A stretch of 51,727 bases of DNA from Marinitoga sp. 1197 (GCF_001021165.1 NZ_AZAY01000014.1:1-51727), one strand, 5' to 3'. Positions 1-9,267 are shown, numbered from the stretch's first letter. The notes: generated by a model from the letters alone, not told the origin. Numbers and translations are program-made.

Positions 1-39
1 AAAATGAGTTTTTCTTATTTTTTGTCTAATCTTCGGGGG

Positions 40-354
40 TCAAGCCGCTTTTAAATCCTTAAATGTTAAATAAATTACAGGATATTTATTTAAATGTTTT
101 TCTATTATCTCTTTTTCTTCATATATTTTTAAGTTTTCAAATAGATGTTTATTATCTTCATCATTTTTAAAAAAATACTCCAACATACTTATGTTCAACG
201 TTTTTCCAAACCTTCTTGGTCTGGTTATTAGTATTACCCTGCCTCCTGTTATTATTTCTTTTATTAACATGCTTTTATCTATATAGTATGCATTATCTTC
301 TATTACTGTTTTGAAATCACTGTCTCCTATTGGTAAGCGTTTCAATTTCATCAT
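40..354 (-). pseudogene. Truncated AAA-ATPase-like fragment (N-terminal part of an AAA/PD-(D/E)XK protein)
   Basis: The 104 residues match only the start of the AAA-ATPase-like/PD-(D/E)XK family whose full-length relative lies at 17372-19135. Shared signatures are YYIDKS near residue 24, then the P-loop region RPRRFGKT followed by LNISMLEYFF. The family normally runs to 500-600 residues, but here a stop follows YLTFKDLKAA, and the bases left before the window edge do not resume the family in any frame. It therefore looks like a 5' remnant. GGAGGTG precedes two adjacent ATG codons (352-354 and 349-351); the second has the better spacing. The native function of the family is not established, so none is assigned. 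Confidence 0.6.
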
Positions 355-600
355 TTCACCTCCATACTTTGTAATTATTTATCCGATTCTTATATAAAGT
401 ATTAGTGTCTTTATTATATTTTTTCTTCAAAAACATTATACCATAAAAAAAGAAACGCTAATACACCCACTCAGGCTATCCCTAAAACACTTCTAAAAAA
501 ATAATATAATTAGAATATCTAAATATAATAGGAAGTTTATAAATTTAACATTTAATCTAATGTTACTTTTAAAAATTATCTATGCTTAAAAATGGCTACA
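355..600. other. Intergenic region without a recognisable gene
   Basis: AT-rich sequence between the ATPase fragment and the clpC terminator. The only structure seen is an imperfect inverted repeat: GTATTAG near 390 and CTAATAC near 463, each with a few more matching bases inward. No ORF with a ribosome binding site was found. Confidence 0.5.
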
Positions 601-632
601 AAAAAATTAAGGGATGCTTGCGCATCCCTTAA
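600..632 (-). terminator. Intrinsic terminator of clpC
   Basis: A perfect 11-bp stem with arms TTAAGGGATGC and GCATCCCTTAA (607-632) and a 4-base loop. On the minus strand it is followed by a T run (601-606). The stem includes the clpC stop codon. Confidence 0.85.
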
Positions 633-3097
633 TCTTTTTTGGTTTTTATTTCACCTTTTCCAACTCTTATATTTAATTTATCTTTGTCCAGATCTATTAT
701 CACCTTACTCTTTGGAGGAATCTTTCCTGCAATAATCATATTCGCTAATTCCATTTCGATTTCCCTTTCGATTACCCTTCTCAAAGGTCTTGCTCCAAAT
801 ATTCTATCATAACCTTTTCTGGCAATATACTCTTTTGCATTTTCTGTTATCATTAATTCTAAATCCTTTTCTTTCAGTCTTTCTTCCAATCTTCTCATCA
901 TTATACCAACAATTTCTTTAACTTCATCAACAGATAAAGGTTTAAATACAACTATTTCATCTAATCTGTTTAAGAATTCTGGTCTAAAATATTTCTTTAA
1001 TTCTTCTCTGACAATTTTTTCCATATCCTTTTCTTCGTTTAATCTTTCTTCTTCATTTACGAATCCTAACTTCCCTCTATTTTCTAATTTATTTAATATA
1101 TTTTCTGAACCAATATTACTTGTCATAATAATAATGGTATTTCTAAAATCTACTGTGTTGCCTTTTCCATCTGTTAGCCTTCCGTCATCAAGTACTTGTA
1201 ATAGAATATTGAAAACATCAGGATGAGCCTTTTCTATTTCATCAATGAGAATTACAGAATATGGTTTTCTTCTTACTGCTTCTGTTAATTGACCTCCCTG
1301 TTCATATCCTACATATCCTGGAGGTGAGCCTATTAATCTTGAAACAGCATGTTTTTCCATATATTCAGACATATCAATTCTAATTAATGCTTCCTCTGTA
1401 TCAAATAACACTTCTGCTAAAGATTTGGCAAGTTCTGTTTTACCAACACCTGTTGGCCCAAGGAATAAGAAAGAACCTATAGGTCTTGTTGGGTCTTTTA
1501 ATCCAGCTCTTGCTTTTCTTACATGCTGTGAAACTTTGATAATAGCTTCTTCTTGACCTACAACACGTTTGTGTAATTCTTTTTCAAGATTTAAAAGCTT
1601 TTCTCTTTCTTCTTCGAGCATCTTTTTTGCAGGAATACCTGTCCATTTTTCTATAACTTCTGCTATTCTATCCTCATCAACAATAACCTCTTCATCTTCT
1701 TTATCTTTTTCAGTTTCATATTGTTTTTTCAACTCATCTATCTGTTTTTCTAATTCGAATAAATCCTTCTTTTTTAATGCAGCCTTTTCGTACTCACCTT
1801 TAACAGTTAATTCATTAATTTCTTCTTCTAATTCTTTAACTTCGTATTCTAATTTTTTTATGTTAGATAACTTTGAACTTTTTTCTAATCTTGCTTTAGC
1901 AGATGCTTCATCTATCAAATCTATAGCTTTGTCTGGCAAGAACCTATCTGTTATATATCTATGAGATAATTTTACCGCTGCAACTACTGCGCTATCATCT
2001 ATAACAACATTATGATGTTTTTCAAAAGTTTCTTTTAACCCTCTTAAAATTGCAATAGCATCTTCCTCATTTGGCTCATCTACCTGTACTGGTTGAAACC
2101 TTCTGGCTAATGCCTTATCTTTTTCTATATATTGCCTATATTCATCAAGCGTTGTAGCTCCTATAACACGTAATTCACCACGAGCTAAATCTGGTTTTAA
2201 CATATTTGCTGCATCCATCGAATTACCTTCAGCTTTTCCCGCTCCAATTATTGTATGTAATTCATCTATAAAAAGGATAATTTTATCTCCCTGTTTTTTA
2301 ACTTCATCTATAACATTTTTTAATCTTTCTTCAAATTCTCCTCTAAATTTTGCACCTGCTAATAATCTTCCCATATCAAGTTGTAATATTCTTTTTTCTA
2401 TTAACGCATCAGGAACAGCTCCTTTTATAATTCTTTGCGCCAAACCTTCTACAATGGCTGTTTTACCAACACCCGGATCACCAACTAAAACAGGATTGTT
2501 TTTTGTTTTTCTGCTTAATATTTCTATAGTTCTTTGAATTTCAAGATCTCTACCAATTACAGGCATTAATTTTTTTTCTTCAGCCATTTTTGTCAAATCA
2601 ATTGTAAATTGAGCTAAAACATCAGCTACATTCTCTTCCATTCCTTCTTTTGTGACTTTTATATTCTTGAGTTCTTCATATATTTCATTTGTTGTTAATC
2701 CATATTTTGAAAATAATTTTGCAGAATAAGATGTTCCTTCAAGCATAATAGCCAGTAATAAATGCAATGTTGTTATTAATTTGTGTTTTGTTTTTCTTGA
2801 TTCGCTTTTGGCTATTTCAAATATTCTTTCCAATGTTGGAGAAATATATACTCTGTTATCTCTCATTCCCCCATATGAATATTGAACATTTTCCTCTAAT
2901 TCATTTTCAATATTCTCCCGAATAGCTTCAACGTTTATAGTTTCAAATATTCTTTTTACATATTCATCATCGCTATCGAGTATAGAAAGAGTTATATGTT
3001 CTGGAGTTACTATGTTTGTGCCATAACCATTTGCAAGAGTTCTGGCGTTTTCTATTATTTCCAGTGCCTTTTCTGTGAAATTTTTTGGATTCATCAT
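629..3097 (-). CDS. clpC: ATP-dependent Clp protease ATPase subunit ClpC
   Basis: Hsp100/ClpC unfoldase of about 822 residues that feeds substrates to ClpP. In order: N-terminal Clp_N double repeat (FTEKALEIIENA), first AAA module with Walker A GDPGVGKT and FIDELHTIIGAG, a coiled-coil/UVR-like middle segment (YEKAALKKKDLFELEKQI), and second AAA module with Walker A GPTGVGKT and LIDEIEKAHPDVF. KLGF after the second module fits the ClpP-docking loop and separates it from ClpB. The first in-frame ATG (3110-3112) overlaps the ribosome binding site GGAGGTG, so the ATG at 3095-3097 is taken as the start. The gene stands alone with its own terminator. Two CIRCE-like repeats lie upstream, suggesting heat-shock control. 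Confidence 0.93.
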   Translation of the reverse strand: MMNPKNFTEKALEIIENARTLANGYGTNIVTPEHITLSILDSDDEYVKRIFETINVEAIRENIENELEENVQYSYGGMRDNRVYISPTLERIFEIAKSESRKTKHKLITTLHLLLAIMLEGTSYSAKLFSKYGLTTNEIYEELKNIKVTKEGMEENVADVLAQFTIDLTKMAEEKKLMPVIGRDLEIQRTIEILSRKTKNNPVLVGDPGVGKTAIVEGLAQRIIKGAVPDALIEKRILQLDMGRLLAGAKFRGEFEERLKNVIDEVKKQGDKIILFIDELHTIIGAGKAEGNSMDAANMLKPDLARGELRVIGATTLDEYRQYIEKDKALARRFQPVQVDEPNEEDAIAILRGLKETFEKHHNVVIDDSAVVAAVKLSHRYITDRFLPDKAIDLIDEASAKARLEKSSKLSNIKKLEYEVKELEEEINELTVKGEYEKAALKKKDLFELEKQIDELKKQYETEKDKEDEEVIVDEDRIAEVIEKWTGIPAKKMLEEEREKLLNLEKELHKRVVGQEEAIIKVSQHVRKARAGLKDPTRPIGSFLFLGPTGVGKTELAKSLAEVLFDTEEALIRIDMSEYMEKHAVSRLIGSPPGYVGYEQGGQLTEAVRRKPYSVILIDEIEKAHPDVFNILLQVLDDGRLTDGKGNTVDFRNTIIIMTSNIGSENILNKLENRGKLGFVNEEERLNEEKDMEKIVREELKKYFRPEFLNRLDEIVVFKPLSVDEVKEIVGIMMRRLEERLKEKDLELMITENAKEYIARKGYDRIFGARPLRRVIEREIEMELANMIIAGKIPPKSKVIIDLDKDKLNIRVGKGEIKTKKD

Positions 3098-3131
3098 TTC
3101 ATTCACCTCCATATATTTTTAAATTTTATTT

Positions 3132-3158
3132 TTAGCAATCTTAACATATATTTGCTAA
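3132..3158. promoter_or_regulatory. CIRCE-like inverted repeat, clpC-proximal copy
   Basis: A 27-bp site with 9-base left half TTAGCAATC, 9-base centre TTAACATAT and right half ATTTGCTAA. The HrcA operator CIRCE has TTAGCACTC, nine bases, then GAGTGCTAA. The length and the TTAGCA/TGCTAA ends agree; the inner right half is degenerate. It lies about 35 bases upstream of the clpC start, where a bound repressor could block transcription. Confidence 0.5.
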
Positions 3159-3197
3159 AGACCTTTTAAAAAAATAATTTTCCGCAACCTCCGCTTT

Positions 3198-3227
3198 TTT
3201 AGACTTGAAATTTTTAAAAAAGTTCAA
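3198..3227 (-). promoter_or_regulatory. Candidate clpC promoter
   Basis: On the minus strand TTGAAC (3222-3227) and TCTAAA (3198-3203) are separated by 18 bases. The promoter lies between the two CIRCE-like sites, a sensible arrangement for repressor control. Confidence 0.4.
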
Positions 3228-3241
3228 ATACGAGATATTTT

Positions 3242-3268
3242 TAAGCAATCTTAACATATATTTGCTAA
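3242..3268. promoter_or_regulatory. CIRCE-like inverted repeat, clpC-distal copy
   Basis: Nearly identical to the copy 110 bp away: 25 consecutive bases are shared and the left end reads TAAGC instead of TTAGC. A more degenerate relative (TTAGCATAATTAACATAT) occurs at 3361-3378, just upstream of the next gene on the plus strand. Function as an HrcA site is inferred from form and position. Confidence 0.45.
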
Positions 3269-3443
3269 GATAATTTTACATCTTAAATGTTTCGTGTATA
3301 TTAACAAAAATAAAAAACAGTGATAAATAATAACAATTAGAAATTGTAATGTTTTTTTAATTAGCATAATTAACATATTTTAAAAATCAACTCTTAACTG
3401 TTTTTTAAAATAATAATGTTTTAATTATTCTGGAGGTGGAAAA

Positions 3444-4829
3444 ATGACAAAATTTGTAGATACCACTTTAAGGGACGGGCAACAATCTATTATTGCCACA
3501 AGAATGAGAACGGATGAATTTGAGCCAGTTTTAAATAAATTCGACGAAATCGGATTTCATTCAATGGAGGTATGGGGTGGAGCTACTTATGATTCCTGTA
3601 TCAGATATTTAGACGAAGATCCATGGAATAGATTGAAAATCATTAGAGAAAAGTTAAAAAATACACGAATACAAATGCTTTTAAGGGGTCAGAATATTGT
3701 TGGGTATAGAAATTATGCCGATGATGTGGTGGAATTATTTATAAATAAAGTTGCAGATTACGGAATGGATATAATAAGGGTATTCGATGCATTAAATGAT
3801 ATAAGGAATTTGGAAAAAAGTATTGAAATTGCAAAAAAAAGAAAAATACATGTTCAGGGAGCTATTTCCTATACAATAAGTCCTGTTCATAATCTGGAAT
3901 TTTATTTGAGTTTTGCTAAAGAATTGATAGACAAAGGCGTAGATTCAATTGTTATCAAAGACATGGCAGGTCTCTTAACTCCAAAAATGTCCTATCAATT
4001 GATTTCAGAATTAAAAAAGAAGTTTAATGTACCTATTGAATTGCATTCTCATAACACAGCCGGAATGGCATCGATTGCATATCAAGCAGCTATTGACGCT
4101 GGTGTTGATTTCATTGATACCGCTTTAAGTCCGTTTGCAAATGCGAGTTCTCAACCAGCGGTGGAGCCTTTTAATTTTGCTCTTGGAGAACCTTTGAATT
4201 CAGATTTATTATATGATTTAGCTCATCATTTCTGGAATGTTAGAGATAATCATGTTGAAAACGATATGAGAATGGTTTCCATAGATTCGAGAATATTAAA
4301 AGCACAAATCCCTGGAGGAATGTTCTCAAATCTCGTTTCGCAATTAAAATCACAAAAAATGATACATTTATTAGACGATGTTTTGAAGGAAGTGCCAAGA
4401 GTTAGAAAGGATCTTGGTTATCCACCTCTTGTAACCCCAACAAGTCAGATAGTTGGCGTTCAGGCTGTTTTAAACGTTATGTATAAAGAACGATATAAGT
4501 CCATAACAAAAGAAGTAAAAAATTATTTAAAAGGAATGTATGGAAAACCACCTGCCCCAGTTAATGAAGATTTATTAAAAAAAGCTTTAGGTAACGAAAC
4601 ACCTATTACCTGCCGACCTGCAGATTTATTGGAACCTGAAATTAATAAAGCTCGCGAAGAAATATGCGCATTGGCCGAGAATGATGAGGATTTATTAACC
4701 TATATTTTATTTGGCGAAGTTGGAAAAAACTATCTAAAGAAAAAATACGAGAAAGAAATTCAGGTTGATTTTGAACTCGTTGAAGAAAATGAAGAATTTT
4801 CAGAAGATGAAAGTGTATATCCTGTATAA
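3444..4829 (+). CDS. Pyruvate carboxylase subunit B / oxaloacetate decarboxylase alpha-like carboxyltransferase
   Basis: A 461-residue carboxyltransferase of the HMGL-like TIM-barrel family that moves carboxyl between biotin and pyruvate/oxaloacetate. It opens with VDTTLRDGQQS and continues with EVWGGATYDSCIRYL and the pyruvate/metal-site stretch VIKDMAGLLTP with LHSHNTAGM. The later part matches the conserved carboxylase (PYC_OADA) domain (IPGGMFSNL). The protein ends in an acidic tail with no biotin-attachment AMKM motif, so a separate biotin carrier must be encoded elsewhere. The start is fixed by GGAGGTGGAAAAATG. The gene is monocistronic and followed by a strong terminator. PycB and a decarboxylase/transcarboxylase subunit cannot be told apart from sequence alone. 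Confidence 0.85.
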   Translation: MTKFVDTTLRDGQQSIIATRMRTDEFEPVLNKFDEIGFHSMEVWGGATYDSCIRYLDEDPWNRLKIIREKLKNTRIQMLLRGQNIVGYRNYADDVVELFINKVADYGMDIIRVFDALNDIRNLEKSIEIAKKRKIHVQGAISYTISPVHNLEFYLSFAKELIDKGVDSIVIKDMAGLLTPKMSYQLISELKKKFNVPIELHSHNTAGMASIAYQAAIDAGVDFIDTALSPFANASSQPAVEPFNFALGEPLNSDLLYDLAHHFWNVRDNHVENDMRMVSIDSRILKAQIPGGMFSNLVSQLKSQKMIHLLDDVLKEVPRVRKDLGYPPLVTPTSQIVGVQAVLNVMYKERYKSITKEVKNYLKGMYGKPPAPVNEDLLKKALGNETPITCRPADLLEPEINKAREEICALAENDEDLLTYILFGEVGKNYLKKKYEKEIQVDFELVEENEEFSEDESVYPV

Positions 4830-4858
4830 AAAGAGGCTGCCATTAGCAGCCTCTTTTT
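4830..4858. terminator. Bidirectional intrinsic terminator
   Basis: Arms AAAGAGGCTGC and GCAGCCTCTTT around the loop CATTA, with T runs on both strands. It sits between two convergent genes and can serve both. Confidence 0.85.
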
Positions 4859-4876
4859 ATACATAAATTTATGTAT

Positions 4877-7261
4877 TTATTTATTAAATATAGGAACAGG
4901 TATATTCAACCAATATAATGCTGTAAAGTCCGTAATTATAGAGAGTTTCCATAGAGATTTTTTACTGCTTAAATTATAACCATAACCACCAGAAATTCTA
5001 ATTCCATCAAAGCCATATTTCCCATCTAATATTGAAAAATATTGATTCCATAATTTTTTTGATATATTTGTCCCTAAAATCATATTGCCTATTGTATCAT
5101 AATATACATAAGGTTCAATTTTTAGAGTTTTTATATCAAATGCCGTCGATGTTTGTATATAATAATTATTATCTTTATATCCAAATAATATGTTATTTTC
5201 ATAGTAATTCTGACTATTTATTGTATATGGGCTTTTTGTCAAACTAATTTGAATATCTTTTGATAAAAATTTAGAGTTTTCAAGTTGGAAAAAAATATTA
5301 ATATTTAAATAATTTTTCTTTTTCAAATAAAATTCGAAATTTTTTGATATATTTATTTCAGAATATATATTATTATTTAGATATTTGAATTTTGCGAAGT
5401 TTTGAGTATAATAGTCAAGATAAACTCCTACAACAGGTATGATCTCATTAAAATCTGTTAATATTCCTCCACCTATTCCATAATTAATTCCTTCGCTAAT
5501 AGCGGCATAAATAACCCCTACGTCATCATTTTCAATATACGGAAATAAGATTCCATATTTTAACTCCTCCTTGTACTTATTAACATTATTTATTTTAAAA
5601 TTTTTATTATAATTATCCAGTTCTTTTTTTTGCGGTTTATAAATAAAAATTTTAGATTCTTTTGCTAAATCAGAATTTTTAATTCTGGATAAATGATATC
5701 CCTCTTCATTATAATATAAAAAATATAAATTTTCATTCAGAACAACCGGGTAAAAGACTCCATATATGTGGTTTGTTAATTTCGTCAATTTTTTTGTTTT
5801 TAAATTCAGCGAATAAATATTAAAAATATTGTCTTCATAATTTGCGGTATAATATAATTTGTTGTTTTTTATGAATATATTCATTTCTGTATATTTGTCG
5901 TTTGTAACTTGTATTAAATCATAATTATTTAAATCAATATAATAAATATCATTTTGATTGTTTATATTCCCGGAAAAATATATTTTATTATTTGAGTAAT
6001 AAAAGTCATTTACTATATATTTTCCCCAGTCTAATACTTTTCGTATTTTTGAATCTCTTAAATCCCATATAAATATTGCGGTTAAACCATTATTTATTTT
6101 TGTATATACTATACGATTATTATCAATAAATTTAAATGTTTTAACTCTTTTATCAATTAAAGTATCTGATATAGGGCAGTCGCATTTTAAATATAATAAA
6201 TTCATGTTTTCGATCTGAGTGATATATGTGATTTTCCCATCATCTGAAATATCAAAATTTCTTATATCAGGTAATATTAATTTATTTCCTTTATATACAC
6301 CACTTCTTTTTCCTGGAGATTGCTTATAATAATATAAGTAATTGCCATCTGTTTTAAGGTTCGAAGTATAATGGTATGAATCATCTAAAGCTTTATAATC
6401 GCTATCATATCCTTTGTTTAATAGCTCTATATATTCGTTTTTATATTTTACTTTTATATATAATAAAAAGTCATTCCATTTTTCATCTGTAACTCTTTCA
6501 AACGATGTGCTTATCGTGCTGAAAAATAAATGTGAATTTATATCTTTTATTATTTCTCTTAATTTATCTTCACCATATTTTTCAGAAATTTCTTTTGTGA
6601 AAATAGCTCCATACATATAATTAAAACCCGCAGGACTCCAGATATCTTTTGATGCTCCACTTCCAAGACTATATCGCGGGTATTCCTTGGATAATATTTC
6701 GGCTTTTAAATACATGTTAAACAAATCATTTTGAAATCTTCCTTTAAAATATTTACTCTCCATATATATGGATAAACCTTCATGTAAATAGCTGGGTTCC
6801 CATGAAGATATTAATATTTTTTTTATTATATTATCTGGAATCCATGATATATATTTATTTGTCATATTTCCATAAAATATATGGTTTAATTCATGAGAAA
6901 ATACAAAAGGAATCCAATTTTCAACATTTGTGCTCAATCCCATTTTTGCTTGAGGAGAATTTATATATAATCTGATAATATTAATTTGAGGAACGGCAAA
7001 AGCGTTTACAAAATCAACATCATCAAAAATAAAAACTGTAATACTACCGGGTTTTGTATCATAAAATCCCGAATAATCTTCATATAATTTATCGGAAACA
7101 TTTTTTAATTCATCATAATATAGATATAAATCTTTTTCAAATACAAATTTAAAATATTTTGTTTCCTTTTCATAAGCTTTCTGAGAGAAGTTGTAAATCA
7201 TTTCTCCATAAGATATTAAAGCTATTAGAAACATAAAAAATACTACTAAAAATTTTTTCAC
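4877..7261 (-). CDS. Exported HELNH metallopeptidase-like protein with propeller-like and barrel-like regions
   Basis: A 794-residue exported protein with signal peptide MKKFLVVFFMFLIALISYGE. Residues about 30-280 resemble peptidase-MA-type gluzincins, with zinc motif HELNH near residue 128 and a downstream LHEGLSIYMES segment that can supply the third ligand. The middle (about 290-540) has repeated strand pairs (DIRNFDISDDGKITYIT, NIFIKNNKLYYTANYEDNIFNIY) typical of TolB/WD40-like propellers. The C-terminal 240 residues are rich in alternating strands ending ALYWLNIPVPIFNK and may form an outer-membrane barrel. The start is GTG, seven bases after GGAGGTG. Substrate is unknown. It is monocistronic and divergent from the radical SAM gene. 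Confidence 0.7.
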   Translation of the reverse strand: MKKFLVVFFMFLIALISYGEMIYNFSQKAYEKETKYFKFVFEKDLYLYYDELKNVSDKLYEDYSGFYDTKPGSITVFIFDDVDFVNAFAVPQINIIRLYINSPQAKMGLSTNVENWIPFVFSHELNHIFYGNMTNKYISWIPDNIIKKILISSWEPSYLHEGLSIYMESKYFKGRFQNDLFNMYLKAEILSKEYPRYSLGSGASKDIWSPAGFNYMYGAIFTKEISEKYGEDKLREIIKDINSHLFFSTISTSFERVTDEKWNDFLLYIKVKYKNEYIELLNKGYDSDYKALDDSYHYTSNLKTDGNYLYYYKQSPGKRSGVYKGNKLILPDIRNFDISDDGKITYITQIENMNLLYLKCDCPISDTLIDKRVKTFKFIDNNRIVYTKINNGLTAIFIWDLRDSKIRKVLDWGKYIVNDFYYSNNKIYFSGNINNQNDIYYIDLNNYDLIQVTNDKYTEMNIFIKNNKLYYTANYEDNIFNIYSLNLKTKKLTKLTNHIYGVFYPVVLNENLYFLYYNEEGYHLSRIKNSDLAKESKIFIYKPQKKELDNYNKNFKINNVNKYKEELKYGILFPYIENDDVGVIYAAISEGINYGIGGGILTDFNEIIPVVGVYLDYYTQNFAKFKYLNNNIYSEINISKNFEFYLKKKNYLNINIFFQLENSKFLSKDIQISLTKSPYTINSQNYYENNILFGYKDNNYYIQTSTAFDIKTLKIEPYVYYDTIGNMILGTNISKKLWNQYFSILDGKYGFDGIRISGGYGYNLSSKKSLWKLSIITDFTALYWLNIPVPIFNK

Positions 7262-7330
7262 ATTTACACCTCCAATAAAATATGCTATAATAAAAATATG
7301 CTAAATATATTTATCTAAAGGAGTCATACT

Positions 7331-8986
7331 ATGAAAGCTGTTATTATTGATGGTTATGTTGATGAACCTGCAATTTTAGGTGTTCCACCCTATGTTTCCC
7401 CATATATAAGATATGCTGCTGGTGCATTGTATTATCATGGTATTGACGTTGATTATTATACCATAGATCAAGTTAGAAAAGGCACAATGTGGCAATCATT
7501 TAATAATTACGAATATTTAATAATCATTGCTGGTGTTACGGTACCTGGACATTATCTTGGCGGAACCCCAATTTCTTTAAGTGAAATAAATAGATTATTC
7601 TCTTTAAACAAAGAGCCATTAAGAGTATTAGGCGGACCAATTGTAAAAGGCTACACATTAACAGGCGGAAGAAGAGCAGTAAAAATAGCATCAGATAATA
7701 TAGATTATATAGTAGAAGGAGACATTGAAAAATTCCTGTTTAAATATCCCATTTCTGATGACTTCAATTTAAAGGACAAATCTGACTATGATTTAATTTC
7801 AAAAATAGCACCTCTTGGTGCTGAAATATTAAAAAAACATCCAAGGTATCCAGATATTATAGTTGAAATGGATGTGTCCCGAGGATGCGAAAGAACCAAT
7901 GGTTTTTGTTCTTTCTGTACAGAACCGTTAATAAATGGAAAATATAGAGAACGACCTTTAAAAGATCTATTGGATGAGGCAATATCTATTTCAAAGATAG
8001 GAGTTAAGAATTTTAGATTTGGAAGAGCTGCGGACTTTCTTGCTTATGGTTCGTTATTAAATAATGGAGAACCAAATATATATCTATTTGACGAATTATA
8101 TAGTGAAATGTCAAAAATTGCGGATATTATTCATACTGATAATGCAAACCCTGCATATATTATAAAACATAAAAACAAGATTAAAAAAATACTGGAAATT
8201 ATAGTTAAATATAACACTGCAGGAGATATTCTCTCTTTTGGTATAGAATCGTTTGATAAAGAGGTTATATTAAAAAATAAAATTGATATTATGCCTGATG
8301 AAGCTATAGAGGCTATAAGAATTGTAAATGAAATTGGAAAAGCACGAGATGAAAATGGAATCCCGAAATTATTGCCTGGTATAAACCTATTATTTGGATT
8401 GATAGGTGAAACGAAAAATACCTTTGAGATAAATAGGAAATATATGGAAAAAATTATGCAAGAAGATTTGTTAGTTAGAAGAATTAATATTCGCCAGGTA
8501 ATGGCATTTCCAGGAACATTATTATATAATATTAAACCAAAACAACATAAAAAAGATTTTATAAAATTTAAAGAATATATGGAAAAGTATAATAATGAGA
8601 TGCTTAAAAAAGTTTTTCCGGTTGGCAGTATATTAAAAAATTTAATAATAGAAGATATACAGGGAAAAGTTTCATTTGGAAGGCAACTGGGAACATATCC
8701 TATAAAAACAGGAGTAATAGGGAAATATGATATTTTCCAAAAATTGAATGGTGTTGTAATAGATCACGGTTCAAGATCAATTACGGCCTTAAAATTACCT
8801 TTTGATATTAATACAGCTACTATTGAAGAATTATCAGCAATTAATGGTATAGGAAAAAAAACAGCAGAAAATATTATTTTGATGAGACCAATAAAGAATT
8901 TAAATGATTTAAAAAATATGAGCAATAATATAAAACATATTTTAAACAAACTCAATTCCATTAACAGGGGGGGATTTTATGAGTAA
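7331..8986 (+). CDS. Radical SAM protein with N-terminal B12-binding-like domain and C-terminal helix-hairpin-helix
   Basis: A 551-residue radical SAM enzyme of unknown reaction. The N-terminal 150 residues look like the Rossmann-like cobalamin-binding region of YgiQ-type proteins (IIIAGVTVPGHYLGG, LGGPIVKGY). The iron-sulphur motif is CERTNGFCSFC near residue 185, which is CX6CX2C instead of the usual CX3CX2C. The C-terminus has a ComEA-like helix-hairpin-helix (FDINTATIEELSAINGIGKKTAENI), unusual on a radical SAM enzyme. It overlaps the downstream TM1266-like gene by 8 bp, so the two are co-expressed. The start ATG follows AAAGGAGTCATACT. The helix-hairpin-helix suggests nucleic-acid contact, but the substrate is unknown. 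Confidence 0.8.
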   Translation: MKAVIIDGYVDEPAILGVPPYVSPYIRYAAGALYYHGIDVDYYTIDQVRKGTMWQSFNNYEYLIIIAGVTVPGHYLGGTPISLSEINRLFSLNKEPLRVLGGPIVKGYTLTGGRRAVKIASDNIDYIVEGDIEKFLFKYPISDDFNLKDKSDYDLISKIAPLGAEILKKHPRYPDIIVEMDVSRGCERTNGFCSFCTEPLINGKYRERPLKDLLDEAISISKIGVKNFRFGRAADFLAYGSLLNNGEPNIYLFDELYSEMSKIADIIHTDNANPAYIIKHKNKIKKILEIIVKYNTAGDILSFGIESFDKEVILKNKIDIMPDEAIEAIRIVNEIGKARDENGIPKLLPGINLLFGLIGETKNTFEINRKYMEKIMQEDLLVRRINIRQVMAFPGTLLYNIKPKQHKKDFIKFKEYMEKYNNEMLKKVFPVGSILKNLIIEDIQGKVSFGRQLGTYPIKTGVIGKYDIFQKLNGVVIDHGSRSITALKLPFDINTATIEELSAINGIGKKTAENIILMRPIKNLNDLKNMSNNIKHILNKLNSINRGGFYE

Positions 8987-9236
8987 GGTTAGGGTACTTG
9001 GTATTTTTATTCACGATCGAAAAAAAGAAGCAGGTGAAGTTCAAAGGCTTCTCACTGGGTTTGGTTGCATTATAAAAACAAGATTAGGCTTACATGATGC
9101 ATTTGATGATGATTGCAGCGACAGAGGTTTGATACTTTTAGAATTATCAGGGAATGAAAGTTTATGGGGAGATTTAGAAGACAAATTGTCAAAAATTGAA
9201 GGTATAAAAGTTCAAAAAATGGATTTTGAATATTAA
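8979..9236 (+). CDS. TM1266-like putative iron-only hydrogenase system regulator
   Basis: An 85-residue ACT/NikR-C-like small protein. The opening VRVLGIFIHDRKKEAGEVQRLLTGFG and the later IKTRLGLHDA and GLILLELSG fit the Thermotoga TM1266 family, found beside [FeFe]-hydrogenase maturation genes. No DNA-binding domain is visible, so the regulator name is only a family label. It overlaps the radical SAM gene by 8 bp, with its ribosome site (GGGGGGA) inside that gene. Pairing with a radical SAM enzyme recalls the HydE/HydG context in Thermotoga, but the partner here is neither. A bidirectional terminator follows. Confidence 0.75.
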   Translation: MSKVRVLGIFIHDRKKEAGEVQRLLTGFGCIIKTRLGLHDAFDDDCSDRGLILLELSGNESLWGDLEDKLSKIEGIKVQKMDFEY

Positions 9237-9267
9237 AAAAAGCAACCCTGACGGGTTGCTTTTTTTA
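9235..9267. terminator. Bidirectional intrinsic terminator
   Basis: Arms AGCAACCC and GGGTTGCT around TGAC, flanked by A and T runs. It lies between the regulator gene and convergent lepA. Confidence 0.85.

Noticed and set aside
390..469. Imperfect inverted repeat in the spacer before clpC
   Set aside because: Arms are short with mismatches and there is no second copy in the window, so it is not called an element.
1569..1964. Plus-strand ORF of 131 codons inside clpC
   Set aside because: Ser/Phe-rich translation of the antisense of a conserved gene, with no ribosome site or family; a shadow frame.
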